A DNA stretch of 64,000 bases, from assembly GCF_014384785.1 (NCBI RefSeq), contig NZ_JACRSU010000002.1, positions 248,001 through 312,000 of the forward strand, written 5' to 3'. Position numbers and translations under genes: made by a program. The notes under the pieces are model-generated. The model was not told the DNA's origin. It was given only the letters and a program-made list of their open reading frames with translations, and made no database searches. Positions 17,779 to 27,845 of this stretch are shown piece by piece; position 1 is the stretch's first letter; every line of letters starts with the position of its first letter. This DNA is from Congzhengia minquanensis. Its GTDB lineage: Bacteria; Bacillota; Clostridia; UBA1381; UBA9506.

Positions 17779-19338
17779 TTACTTATTTAGCCGAACCTCT
17801 TCAAAATCTTTCACAACCTCGTCTGACGGCGCCTTGGTTAAAAGCGACACAACAACAATGCAAAGGCTTGAGAAAATAAACGCCGGAAGCAGTTCATAAA
17901 TGGCGAAAATACCGCCGGCCATCGGCGCAATCACTAACTTCCACAAAAACACCATGGCTCCGCCGCCGACCATGCCCGCCACAGCGCCAGCGCTGTTAAT
18001 GCGTTTCCAGAAGAGCGAGAACACCACCAGCGGGCCAAATGTCGCACCAAAGCCCGCCCATGCAAAGGACACAATGCTGAAAATAACACTGTTTTCGTCT
18101 AAGGCAATGACAATTGCAATCAACGTGATAATAACCAACGTAATTCTTGAAACATTCATAACCTGTTTGTCGGTTGCGTTCTTTTTAAACAAACCGCTGT
18201 AAATATTTCGCGCCAGAGCCGACGATGCAATTAACAAATAGGAGTCGGACGAGCTCATGGTTGCCGCCAGAATTCCCGCCATGGCAAAACCTGCTAAAAG
18301 CGGCGGCAGCAAATTGGTTGACATTAAAATAAACACATTTTCAGCCGAGCTCTTTGTAAGCAAATCCGTAGGATACAGCGTACGCCCGATTAAACCGATT
18401 ACAACAGCGGCAATCAGGGAAATAACGCACCAGATGATTGCAATTCTTCTGGACATTTTCAGCTCGTTTTCCTTGCGGATTGCCATAAAGCGCAGCAGTA
18501 CTTGAGGCATGCCGAAATATCCCAGCCCCCACGCTAAAGCCGATGCAATTGTCAGCGCGCTGTAGGTTGCCCTTGGGCCAAACACAGGTGCGCCTGCCTG
18601 CACAGCCTGAACACCGCTTTCATTTAAAGCAGGGGTTGCCGTGCCAAAAAATTCTAAAAATCCCGGAATATTCTTTGAGTTTTCCAAAACCGCGTTAAAA
18701 CCGCCGGCGCTTGCCGTGCCGACAGCTAAAACTGCCACTAAGGCAATAATCATGATTATGCCCTGCAAAAAGTCCGACACGCTCTCAGCTAAAAATCCCC
18801 CCAGGAATGTGTAGAACAAAACAAATACCGCGCCTAAAATCATCATCCAAATGTAAGATGTTTGAAACAGCGTGGAAAACAGCTTGCCGCAGGTAACCAG
18901 ACAGCTTGCCGCATAAACCGTGAAAAAGATTAAGATAAACAGGGCAGAAATCGCCATGATAATGCCCTTCTTTTCTTTAAACCTGTTGGAGAAAAACTCA
19001 GGAAGCGTAATCGCCCCAACTTTAACGCTGTAACGCCTGAGCCTTTTTGAAATGATGAGCCAGTTTAAATATGTACCAACAGCAAGGCCGATTGCCGTCC
19101 AAACAGCGTCAGCCAGGCCACACCAATATGCAACGCCGGGAAGCCCCATCAAAAGCCAGCCGCTCATGTCGGAAGCCTCCGCGCTCATGGCTGCAACCCA
19201 CGGGCTTAAGCCCCTGCCGCCTAAAAAGTAGTTTTCAGAATTTTCGTTTGCTTTCTTGGCATAATAAACACCAATCAAGACAATGACCGCCATGTAACAG
19301 CACATGGCAATCAAAATTTGAATTCTGTCTGATGTCAT
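17779..19338 (-). CDS. putP: Sodium/solute symporter, PutP (proline) type
   Basis: A 519-residue SSS-family transporter with about thirteen membrane segments. The sequence follows PutP closely, including ANENSENYFLGGRGLSPWVAAMSAEASDMSGWLLMGLPG near the N-terminus, GYFGMPQVLLRFMAIR in the middle, and FSIVSFAWAGFGATFGP. PutP takes up L-proline with Na+; related carriers handle other amino or carboxylic acids. The start ATG 19338 follows GGAGGGG. It precedes malic enzyme on the same strand and may be co-transcribed with it. Confidence 0.88.
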   Translation of the reverse strand: MTSDRIQILIAMCCYMAVIVLIGVYYAKKANENSENYFLGGRGLSPWVAAMSAEASDMSGWLLMGLPGVAYWCGLADAVWTAIGLAVGTYLNWLIISKRLRRYSVKVGAITLPEFFSNRFKEKKGIIMAISALFILIFFTVYAASCLVTCGKLFSTLFQTSYIWMMILGAVFVLFYTFLGGFLAESVSDFLQGIIMIIALVAVLAVGTASAGGFNAVLENSKNIPGFLEFFGTATPALNESGVQAVQAGAPVFGPRATYSALTIASALAWGLGYFGMPQVLLRFMAIRKENELKMSRRIAIIWCVISLIAAVVIGLIGRTLYPTDLLTKSSAENVFILMSTNLLPPLLAGFAMAGILAATMSSSDSYLLIASSALARNIYSGLFKKNATDKQVMNVSRITLVIITLIAIVIALDENSVIFSIVSFAWAGFGATFGPLVVFSLFWKRINSAGAVAGMVGGGAMVFLWKLVIAPMAGGIFAIYELLPAFIFSSLCIVVVSLLTKAPSDEVVKDFEEVRLNK

Positions 19339-19508
19339 GTTAACCCCTCCAATTTTATTTTCCCCCGCATTAACCTAAAACGGGGCGCATAATATGTAAA
19401 TTATACCATAAACTGACAGGTGTTGTGAATATTTTATGTAAAATCTATGTAAAATAAATATGAACATTTTGTAAACTTCAATCATTTATAATAAAATTTT
19501 GCTGCGTC

Positions 19509-19537
19509 TTGCTTTTTTTTCGCGGGTGGGATATAAT
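19509..19537 (+). promoter_or_regulatory. ligA promoter
   Basis: TTGCTT (19509-19514), a 17-bp spacer and a consensus TATAAT (19532-19537), 29 bases ahead of the ligA start codon. Confidence 0.7.
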
Positions 19538-19539
19538 AG

Positions 19540-21555
<2,016 letters not shown>

Positions 21556-21567
21556 ATGCCGCAACGA

Positions 21568-21600
21568 CGGGCGCCGCAATTTGCGGCGCCCGATTTTTAT
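21568..21600 (+). terminator. Terminator after ligA
   Basis: CGGGCGCCGCA (21568-21578) pairs with TGCGGCGCCCG (21582-21592), followed by a T-rich run. The convergent membrane gene ends inside the run. Confidence 0.85.
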
Positions 21601-23330
21601 TTTATGGTGAGATTTAAGTGAAAAAGCCTGTTTGCATCTGATACAGAAATTTTCAAATCACTGTCCACAATTCTTACAGGGTCGGACAATTTTTGCGACC
21701 GTCCGCCAACATAAGACGTCAAAACAGAACGTGCGCCGTAGTGAAAACGGTAAAGCTCACCGCGGTGCCGGATTTCAGAAGTTTCATAGCGCCATGCGTG
21801 GGGCTCGTTTAAATATTCCGCCAGCCGTTCAAAAGAAATGTAATAATCATCATACCGCCGAATTACCTTATCTGTCACCACCGCATTCTGCCCGTCAACC
21901 GCCGTATAATACTGCTTCTCAACGGCATATGACTGCACCTCGTCATCAATGCCAAACTCCGCAAGATAATCGTGGCCAAAATTGTTGTCTACCGGTACGC
22001 CGCCCTGAAAATAAAATTCGTCAGGAACCGATTGAAGCGCAAGGGAGCCGCCATCGTAACGTTCAATAGTTTTCTGGTTTTCGTCCCACACAGCCGCATT
22101 CTTCTGGTTAATTTTAGCCAGACATAAAACCTGCACGCCCGAAACTACAACCATAATGGCACACCCCACAGATATTGCGCCCAGGCTGAGCTGTGCCAGG
22201 CTCAGGGCGCAAAGGCCAATGACGAGCAGGCACATGGCAGGCAGAAACAGCATGCGAAAGCCCACAATCCCAGATGCGCACATAATTGCAAATGCGGCCG
22301 CAAAACATATGGCGGCAAGGAGTACCTTTGTTTCTCCCTGACGACATAACAACACGCCGAACCAAATTAGTGCCGCAAAATAGCAAAGGTCGAAAACAAT
22401 GTAGCACCGCGCAGAATACACAACGCCCAAATTTGTTAAAACCGCCATTGCAGCTATAAAAAACATGGTTCCGGATAGAAGTTTCCGTTTTAAAGTTTTG
22501 TAGGCGCATATTCCACAAGAGATTGCGGAAAAAATAAGCATACCGCCAATTCCCCCGGGCTCCCAGCACATTTGGGAAAACGTGGTGAAGTGAATGAGCA
22601 TCTGCTTCATTGCTTGGGCCAGCGAGGAAACAGCAGCCGTCCTGGTATGCATTCCAGGCGAACAAACCAAAAATAAAAACCCAGCGAGGGCTGCTAACAT
22701 GTTGGCCAGAAAAAATGGGGGAATTAGGCTGTTTTTTTTGTGACTGCTGAATAAAAGAACTATAGACAGCAACAGCGTGAGCGCGCTTGTAATCTCGGTT
22801 GTAACAGAAGAAAGCAGGCAAAGCACAAACGTAAGTAAATAGCCCTTAGCATTTGTTGCATTTGTTAGAAAATATAGATAAGATATGAGCAGCAGCGCCG
22901 GTAATATGTAATTAAAAGAACCTGATACCCAGGTTACAGCCTCCGCCGCAGTAAAACCGCCCATCAGCCAAAAACCGGAAAGCGCCGTTAAAAACATGCC
23001 GGCGCGTCGGTTTACGTCCTGTTCAAATAAGTTTGCCAACAGCCATGAAAACAAAAGAATTGACGCAATGTTAAACAGGCGGAACGTCCACAGGTTATAA
23101 TTTAAAAACGCGGCGCAAACACTGTGTACCAGCAGCCGTCCATTGGTGTTTTGATAGTGGAGCTTTAGCCTGTTAAAAAATTCTGTCATTCCGTGTTTTA
23201 AAAAGGGATAATAAAAAAAATCGTCCCGCGAAAGCCGGATATTTGCATGCAAAAAGAACATTAGCGCCAAAATAAAACCGAAACCGCATATCCCAAGTAT
23301 TTTTAAAACCGCTTTTTTCCGCTGGTTCAT
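21597..23330 (-). CDS. Large multi-span membrane protein, DUF6056/GtrC-like putative glycosyltransferase
   Basis: A 577-residue protein. About 11-12 hydrophobic helices cover residues ~10-410, followed by a soluble domain of ~150 residues containing HDYLAEFGIDDEVQ. The first loop carries RLSRDDFFYYPF, an acidic-pair pattern like the DD/DE motif in loop 1 of GT-C polyprenol-phosphate-sugar transferases. The start codon overlaps the stop codon of the GtrB-like gene (ATGA), so the two are coupled. In gtr systems GtrB makes polyprenyl-phosphate glucose and a GtrC-like membrane protein moves the sugar onto a surface polymer outside the cell. That role is inferred here from context and topology. 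The acceptor, perhaps teichoic acid or secondary wall polymer, is unknown. Confidence 0.7.
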   Translation of the reverse strand: MNQRKKAVLKILGICGFGFILALMFFLHANIRLSRDDFFYYPFLKHGMTEFFNRLKLHYQNTNGRLLVHSVCAAFLNYNLWTFRLFNIASILLFSWLLANLFEQDVNRRAGMFLTALSGFWLMGGFTAAEAVTWVSGSFNYILPALLLISYLYFLTNATNAKGYLLTFVLCLLSSVTTEITSALTLLLSIVLLFSSHKKNSLIPPFFLANMLAALAGFLFLVCSPGMHTRTAAVSSLAQAMKQMLIHFTTFSQMCWEPGGIGGMLIFSAISCGICAYKTLKRKLLSGTMFFIAAMAVLTNLGVVYSARCYIVFDLCYFAALIWFGVLLCRQGETKVLLAAICFAAAFAIMCASGIVGFRMLFLPAMCLLVIGLCALSLAQLSLGAISVGCAIMVVVSGVQVLCLAKINQKNAAVWDENQKTIERYDGGSLALQSVPDEFYFQGGVPVDNNFGHDYLAEFGIDDEVQSYAVEKQYYTAVDGQNAVVTDKVIRRYDDYYISFERLAEYLNEPHAWRYETSEIRHRGELYRFHYGARSVLTSYVGGRSQKLSDPVRIVDSDLKISVSDANRLFHLNLTIK

Positions 23331-24286
23331 CTGAAGCCGCACCTGCTTTCCGGCATGATTTGTTTTTGGTTGTTCAAATTGGTCTTTTTGATAATATAGT
23401 GCGGCCTCCGCTTATTTTCAAGCGCTATTTTCGACAGATATTGCCCCAAAATTCCAATTACGAAAAACTGTAGGCTGGCAACCGCCAAAATCAGCCCAGT
23501 CAAGGCGGAAAAAGGCCGCGTTGTGGGGCTAAACATGCAAAAGAGCGTAAAAATTACAAAAGCGGCAAAAAACAAAACCGCAAAAAGCGTGGACAAGTGC
23601 AGCGGGGCAAACGAAAACGCCGTTAGTCCTTCAAACGCATAGCCCAGCAGCTTCATAAACGACCATTTTGTTTCGCCTGCAACGCGTTTTTTGTTTTCAA
23701 ATTCAAGCCATTTTGTTTCAAAGCCCACCCACGCAAAAATTCCCTTGGAAAATCTGCCGTGTTCGGGCATTTCGGCAATGCAGTCTGCCATGTTCCGCGT
23801 CATCATTCTAAAATCGCGCGCGCCGTCGGCAACCTTTAGGCCGGTGCATTTGTGAAACAGTTTGTAAAACCCGTGGGCAAACATGCTTCTTACAGGAGGC
23901 TCGTTTGTTCTGGTGCTTCGTTTTGTTGCAACACAGTCATACTGCCCGGTTTGAAGAATTTGATACATTTCCGGCAAAAGTGAAGGCGGGTCCTGCAAAT
24001 CCACATCCATAACCACGACGTAGCTGCCGCTGACATGTTTGAGCCCGGCATAAATTGCTGCCTCCTTTCCAAAATTTCTGGAAAAGGACAAAAAAAACAC
24101 GCGGGCGTCCTGTGTCGCAATGCGTTCAATAATTTCCCGGGTTTTGTCCGACGAACCGTCGTCAACAAACAATATTTCAAACTCCGTATGATTCATGCGG
24201 CAAATCACTTTGCACAACTCAATATAAAACAACATAACGCTTTTTTCCTCGTTGTAACAGGGAACAATCACCGACAGTTTATCCAT
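23327..24286 (-). CDS. GtrB/DPM1-like polyprenyl-phosphate glycosyltransferase
   Basis: A 319-residue GT2 protein. The catalytic domain begins LSVIVPCYNEEKSV, carries the DXD-like DVDLQDPP near residue 93 and ARDFRMM near 160. Two hydrophobic helices at the C-terminus (~230-300) match the GtrB/bactoprenol glucosyltransferase layout. It transfers a sugar from a nucleotide donor to undecaprenyl phosphate at the inner membrane face. The start ATG 24286 follows GGGAGG at 24295-24300. Only 11 bases further upstream begins the left inverted repeat of the recombinase segment, so the gene has almost no room for its own promoter and must be transcribed from inside that segment. Confidence 0.85.
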   Translation of the reverse strand: MDKLSVIVPCYNEEKSVMLFYIELCKVICRMNHTEFEILFVDDGSSDKTREIIERIATQDARVFFLSFSRNFGKEAAIYAGLKHVSGSYVVVMDVDLQDPPSLLPEMYQILQTGQYDCVATKRSTRTNEPPVRSMFAHGFYKLFHKCTGLKVADGARDFRMMTRNMADCIAEMPEHGRFSKGIFAWVGFETKWLEFENKKRVAGETKWSFMKLLGYAFEGLTAFSFAPLHLSTLFAVLFFAAFVIFTLFCMFSPTTRPFSALTGLILAVASLQFFVIGILGQYLSKIALENKRRPHYIIKKTNLNNQKQIMPESRCGFR

Positions 24287-24311
24287 TTTTCTACCTCCCG
24301 TTTCCAATTTG

Positions 24312-24336
24312 TCCGTAAACTAAATCTTTTCGGACA
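24312..24336 (+). repeat. Left 25-bp inverted repeat of the recombinase segment
   Basis: A 25-bp sequence that recurs as its exact reverse complement at 25586-25610. It is itself an imperfect dyad: GTCCGtAAA at one end and TTTtCGGAC at the other, around a short AT-rich centre. Such symmetry is typical of tyrosine recombinase core sites. Confidence 0.9.
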
Positions 24337-24394
24337 AAAGCAAAATAAAGCATGTTCACACGGCCATTTTGCGCTCCTTGACCACAAAAATTGA

Positions 24395-25444
24395 CTATAA
24401 TTGAAAAATTCCACCAAGTTTATTCATCTGCTTTTTTTTATGCTCATTTAACGAATGGGCATATAAATCAAGGGTGATGGAAACGGTGGAATGACCCAAT
24501 ATTTCCGAAAGGGTCTTATAGTCCATTCCAACCTCCAACGCCCTGGTTGCAAAGGTGTGCCTCAGTGCATGAAACTTAATATCCGGCAAGCCTGCCTTAT
24601 TTAAAATATGCTTGAAATGTCGCCGGTATGTGCGGATATCAAAAGGCCTGCCAAAGCGCGATATTACAAATTCGCCCGTGCGGGGCAAACGCTTAATTTT
24701 TTCTAACAGAAACGGCGGCAGCGGAATTTCTCTTTTTGCGCTTTTGCTTTTGGGAGAAATGATTTCAACACCCTTTTCTGTTCGGGCCTGGGTGCCGTTC
24801 ACTGTTAGAACCGCGCGTTCTAAGTGAATGTCCTCCCATCTTAAGGCGCATAGCTCACCAATGCGCAGACCTGTGTAAAGGCAAAGGAATATTCCGATGT
24901 CACTGTCGCCTGAAAGCGCATTTTCCAAGCGTTTTTGTTCCTCAACAGACAAAACACGCGTAATGAACTTCTCGCTTTTAGGCATTTTCACACCGCTCCA
25001 CACCTGCGGCGCAACGCCTCCAGCTGAAATTAACGCCGATTTTAACGTTGCAAAAATTGTTTTCACCGTAGCCGCGGACAAATTTAAGTCGTTTACAAAA
25101 TTTTGTATCTGTTCCGCATTTAATTTTTTTAGCGGAATGGCTCCAAGCGCAGGGTTAATGTGGTTCTCAATGTGGCTTTTATAAACGCGCTGCGTTGTGG
25201 GCTTTCGCGTTGTTCCTAAGGAGCTTAGCCAGGTGTTCATCCACTCGCCCAGCGGGATATTCATACCCTTTGAAGCACCCCACTTTTCCGTTTTGCATGA
25301 TTTTAGCCGTTCTTTTAAGTCCGTATAGCTTTTTGAATAGAGATATCCGTAAACAGCCTTGCCGGCAGAATTATAAAATTTTATATATCGTCCTTCATAG
25401 CGGCCGTCTTTTCGTTTATAAATATTTTCACCTCTTCGGGCCAT
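24395..25444 (-). CDS. Tyrosine recombinase (phage integrase family) inside the invertible segment
   Basis: A 349-residue recombinase. The N-terminal ~55 residues resemble an arm-binding domain (KRKDGRYEGRYIKFYN...). A core-binding SAM-like domain follows (residues ~65-150, PTTQRVYKSHIENHINPALG), then the catalytic domain. Catalytic residues visible are Arg in GLRIGELCALRW, Lys in the KSKSAKREIPLP region, HxxR in FHALRHTFATRA, His in LGHSTVSITL and the nucleophile Tyr in LDLYAHS. All are intact. The start ATG 25444 follows AAAGGGGAAG. It has no neighbouring excisionase or cargo; the flanking inverted repeats suggest it inverts its own segment. No terminator is seen between its stop and the glycosyltransferase gene, so readthrough is possible in the present orientation. 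Confidence 0.9.
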   Translation of the reverse strand: MARRGENIYKRKDGRYEGRYIKFYNSAGKAVYGYLYSKSYTDLKERLKSCKTEKWGASKGMNIPLGEWMNTWLSSLGTTRKPTTQRVYKSHIENHINPALGAIPLKKLNAEQIQNFVNDLNLSAATVKTIFATLKSALISAGGVAPQVWSGVKMPKSEKFITRVLSVEEQKRLENALSGDSDIGIFLCLYTGLRIGELCALRWEDIHLERAVLTVNGTQARTEKGVEIISPKSKSAKREIPLPPFLLEKIKRLPRTGEFVISRFGRPFDIRTYRRHFKHILNKAGLPDIKFHALRHTFATRALEVGMDYKTLSEILGHSTVSITLDLYAHSLNEHKKKQMNKLGGIFQL

Positions 25445-25508
25445 GTCAACACTTCCCCTTTTGACTGTGATTTTGACGGCAAATAGAATAAAATATTTTA
25501 AATATCCC

Positions 25509-25537
25509 TTGATTTACCGTCGTTTTTGTGCTATTAT
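25509..25537 (+). promoter_or_regulatory. Outward (rightward) promoter inside the invertible segment
   Basis: TTGATT (25509-25514), a 17-bp spacer, and TATTAT (25532-25537) with the extended TGn element (TGC). In the present orientation it points into the terminator at 25611-25647. After inversion it would lie at about 24385-24413 and read leftwards into the glycosyltransferase operon. Confidence 0.65.
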
Positions 25538-25539
25538 GA

Positions 25540-25576
25540 ATTATATCACAATTGTCGAATTTGATAAATTTGTCGA
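25540..25576 (-). promoter_or_regulatory. Recombinase promoter with TTGTCGA direct repeats
   Basis: Minus strand TATAAT (25545-25540) with an extended TGA element; the -35 is weak. Two TTGTCGA repeats (25552-25558 and 25570-25576, 18 bp apart) cover the -35 region. They could be arm-type recombinase sites or an operator for self-control. Confidence 0.55.
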
Positions 25577-25585
25577 TTTTTAGCG

Positions 25586-25610
25586 TGTCCGAAAAGATTT
25601 AGTTTACGGA
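25586..25610 (-). repeat. Right 25-bp inverted repeat of the recombinase segment
   Basis: Exact reverse complement of 24312-24336. It is followed at once by the bidirectional terminator. Confidence 0.9.
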
Positions 25611-25647
25611 AAAAAGCCTCCTGAGGTCTTCCCTCAGGAGGCTTTTT
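25611..25647. terminator. Bidirectional terminator at the right edge of the invertible segment
   Basis: A 16-bp perfect stem (AAAAAGCCTCCTGAGG with its complement) around a TCTTC loop, with T-runs on both strands. It ends the two-component operon on the minus strand and would stop transcripts leaving the segment to the right. Confidence 0.9.
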
Positions 25648-25655
25648 GATATTTC

Positions 25656-26993
25656 TTATTGTGCCAGCGGCAGCTTCATTTCCACACAAAAACCGCCGTC
25701 GTTATAGGCGTTAAAAACGCCGCCGTGAACCTGAACAATTTTATATGCCATGGGAAGTCCTAACCCGTGGGCAGATTTAGGGATTGTGCCGATCTGCTCT
25801 AAAACCTTTGGGTCAACGCCTGCGCCGTTGTCCCGGATGGATATTACACACATGCTTTCCTCTTTTTTCTGGATAATTTGAATGGTGCAGGGGCTTTTAT
25901 TGTGACAAACGGCGTTGTGAATCAAGTTAAACACCGCGCGCTTTAACAGCCGTTCGTCTCCAACGACAGCGGCCTTTTCAAAGGTTAAATCCAGTTCAAT
26001 GTTAACCTTTTCATCCATCGCTTCGTTTAAAATTTCGGAAACGGCTTCCCGCAGCAAACTGCAAATTTTAATCTGCTTTTTTTTTGCCGGCTGCATGTCA
26101 TATTCCAAAGAGGAAATTAAGTTTAAATCCTCCACAAGCGTTTTAATTTTTAGGCTTTGGGACATAATAATTTCCGCTTTTTTCTGCTTATTCTCATCTT
26201 TTAATGAGCCGGAAAGCTCCTCAGAATAGCCCATGATAATGGATAACGGCGTTCGAACGTCGTGAGAAATGCCCGCAATCCAGTTGGCCCGGGCATCGTC
26301 TTGCTGCTTTAACAGCGCATTTTTACGGCCGATTGTCACAGACGTTTCGTTTACGCTTTTGGCCAGCTCTTTAAAAATACCCTTTTCCTTTAAATTTGTC
26401 GGTTCTTCCTGTTTCAATGTCCGAATACCTGTCACCAGCTCTTTCAGTCTGCGGTAAAGAATAAGGCCAAAGCACAGGGCCAGAACCGTTGCCAAAACCG
26501 CATTGAACAGCAGCACCGCTATCAGCCGCGTGGGAAGCGAGCTGAACCACTCCATGGAATACTCCATTTGATATTTCCCCACCGTGTTTTTGGGATATCC
26601 CAACACCAAAAGGCCATCGTCTAAGGTGCGCACATAAACGGGATAGTCGTTTAAAAACCATTTGGTCATGGAAGCAACGTCGTTAATGGTGTAATGCTCC
26701 GGAATGTCCGCAGGCTTATGCTCCTGCCAGATCACATTGCCCGCTTCATCAATTAAAATGACCCAGAGGTTTTCAGAAAGGGAATATTCTTCACCGAACG
26801 CGAACCCGCTGTCTGTCTTGTTTAAGTGCTTCGCCACCTCACCTAAAACCGTGACAGGCGACTTTTGGTTTAAATTGCTTGTGTCGCTGGCCGTTATAGC
26901 AAAGGCAAGAAAGTTGATGGACAGAAGAATTAACGAAATCACAACAGCGCTTGCGATAAACAAAATTAAAATTTTAAATATAGTTTTATTCAT
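25656..26993 (-). CDS. Sensor histidine kinase
   Basis: A 445-residue membrane kinase. It has an N-terminal helix (residues ~8-32), an extracellular sensor of about 130 residues with FGEEYSLSENLWVILIDEAGNVIWQ, and a second helix (~175-195). A HAMP-like region follows. The H-box is SHDVRTPLSIIMGYSEEL near 245, and the ATPase N and G boxes are NLIHNAVCHN and IRDNGAGVDPKVLEQIG...HGLGLPMAYKIVQVHGG. The start overlaps the response-regulator stop by eight bases. The signal is unknown; the neighbourhood suggests envelope or antimicrobial-peptide sensing. Confidence 0.88.
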   Translation of the reverse strand: MNKTIFKILILFIASAVVISLILLSINFLAFAITASDTSNLNQKSPVTVLGEVAKHLNKTDSGFAFGEEYSLSENLWVILIDEAGNVIWQEHKPADIPEHYTINDVASMTKWFLNDYPVYVRTLDDGLLVLGYPKNTVGKYQMEYSMEWFSSLPTRLIAVLLFNAVLATVLALCFGLILYRRLKELVTGIRTLKQEEPTNLKEKGIFKELAKSVNETSVTIGRKNALLKQQDDARANWIAGISHDVRTPLSIIMGYSEELSGSLKDENKQKKAEIIMSQSLKIKTLVEDLNLISSLEYDMQPAKKKQIKICSLLREAVSEILNEAMDEKVNIELDLTFEKAAVVGDERLLKRAVFNLIHNAVCHNKSPCTIQIIQKKEESMCVISIRDNGAGVDPKVLEQIGTIPKSAHGLGLPMAYKIVQVHGGVFNAYNDGGFCVEMKLPLAQ

Positions 26994-27690
26994 CAGAAAT
27001 CACCAGCTTATAGCCAATTCCTTTCACGGTAATTAAGTGCCTTGGCTTTCCCGGATTTTGTTCAATTTTTTCCCGCAGCCGCCTGATGTGCACCATCAGC
27101 GTGTTTTCATACCCGTAATAGTCGTCGCCCCAGGCGGCAAGGCACAGCGCGTCGTTGGTTACAATTTTATTTTTGTGTGCAAACAGCTTTTTAAGCAAAA
27201 TAAACTCCTTTGCCGTAAGCCGCACTTCTCCGCTGTCGGAGTTCACCGAAGCAGTTTCAAAGTCAATGGTTTTTCCCGATAGCGTGAAGCTGGAATCAGC
27301 GCCGCTGGTTTGGTAGGTTCTTTTTAAAACCGCCGTCACACGCAGCACCAGCTCTTTCATTAAAAAAGGCTTTACGATATAGTCGTCCGCACCCAAAGAC
27401 AATCCGCACAGCCTGTCGTCTGCCTCGCCCTTTGCCGTTAAAAAAATCACGGGTGCCTGCGATGTCTTTTTAATGTCTTCAAACAGCGCAAACCCGTTTC
27501 CGTCCGGCAGGTTTACGTCTAAAATGCACAGGGCAATGTTTTGGGTTTGCACAATTTCCAGCGCCCCGCGGCAGTCCTTTGCCGTGTAAACGTGATAAAA
27601 CCCCTCGTGAAACAGCGCGTCCTCCAACAGCTTCAAAAGCGTTGGTTCATCATCTACAACTAATATTTTTTTCGTTTTCAGTTCCTGCAT
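26986..27690 (-). CDS. OmpR-family response regulator
   Basis: A 234-residue regulator with a receiver domain and a winged-helix DNA-binding domain. Receiver landmarks are VVDDEPTLLKLL, the phosphoacceptor Asp in CILDVNLPDGNG, the Thr in IFLTAKG and the Lys in YIVKPF. The C-terminal part contains LTAKEFILLKKLFAHKNKIVTNDAL and YENTLMVHIRRLREKIE. It is partnered with the overlapping histidine kinase. It is divergent from the second regulator at 27846, and the shared upstream region holds the TAAGGTT direct repeats. Confidence 0.9.
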   Translation of the reverse strand: MQELKTKKILVVDDEPTLLKLLEDALFHEGFYHVYTAKDCRGALEIVQTQNIALCILDVNLPDGNGFALFEDIKKTSQAPVIFLTAKGEADDRLCGLSLGADDYIVKPFLMKELVLRVTAVLKRTYQTSGADSSFTLSGKTIDFETASVNSDSGEVRLTAKEFILLKKLFAHKNKIVTNDALCLAAWGDDYYGYENTLMVHIRRLREKIEQNPGKPRHLITVKGIGYKLVISDE

Positions 27691-27753
27691 TATGAATCAC
27701 CTGATTTTATTGTACCACACCTTTGCGTTTGTGAAAAGCAAATCAGAAAAAAC

Positions 27754-27813
27754 TTAAGGTTAACGTAAGGTTGTTCTCCCTAAATTGACATTGACGGCGT
27801 TCTATAGTACAAT
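27754..27813 (+). promoter_or_regulatory. Divergent regulatory region: TAAGGTT direct repeat and promoter of the second response regulator
   Basis: TTGACA (27785-27790), a 17-bp spacer and TACAAT (27808-27813) make a near-consensus promoter. Upstream, TAAGGTT occurs at 27755-27761 and 27766-27772, exactly 11 bp apart, as OmpR-type regulators prefer. The whole 19-mer TTAAGGTTAACGTAAGGTT recurs with two differences before the ABC transporter at 42812. Confidence 0.7.
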
Positions 27814-27845
27814 AAAATTAAATGATATTAAATGAGGATAAGAAT

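Larger units (their letters stand above)
24312..25610. mobile_element. Putative self-encoded invertible DNA segment (tyrosine recombinase switch)
   Basis: A 1,299-bp segment bounded by perfect inverted repeats (24312-24336 and 25586-25610) with a single gene, a tyrosine recombinase, inside. Inverted recombination sites lead to inversion, not excision. The segment also contains two opposed promoters near its right end. The left side abuts the ribosome site of the glycosyltransferase operon and the right side abuts a bidirectional terminator. These are the parts needed for an on/off switch. No transposase, cargo or target-site duplication was seen. Confidence 0.7.

Noticed and set aside
24378-24401. 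TTGACC and TATAAT on the plus strand at the 3' end of the recombinase gene.
   Set aside because: Spacing of 12 bp is too short, and it would only read antisense into the recombinase.
24312-25610. An insertion sequence with terminal inverted repeats.
   Set aside because: The enclosed gene is a tyrosine recombinase with phage-integrase motifs, not a transposase, and no target-site duplication flanks the repeats.
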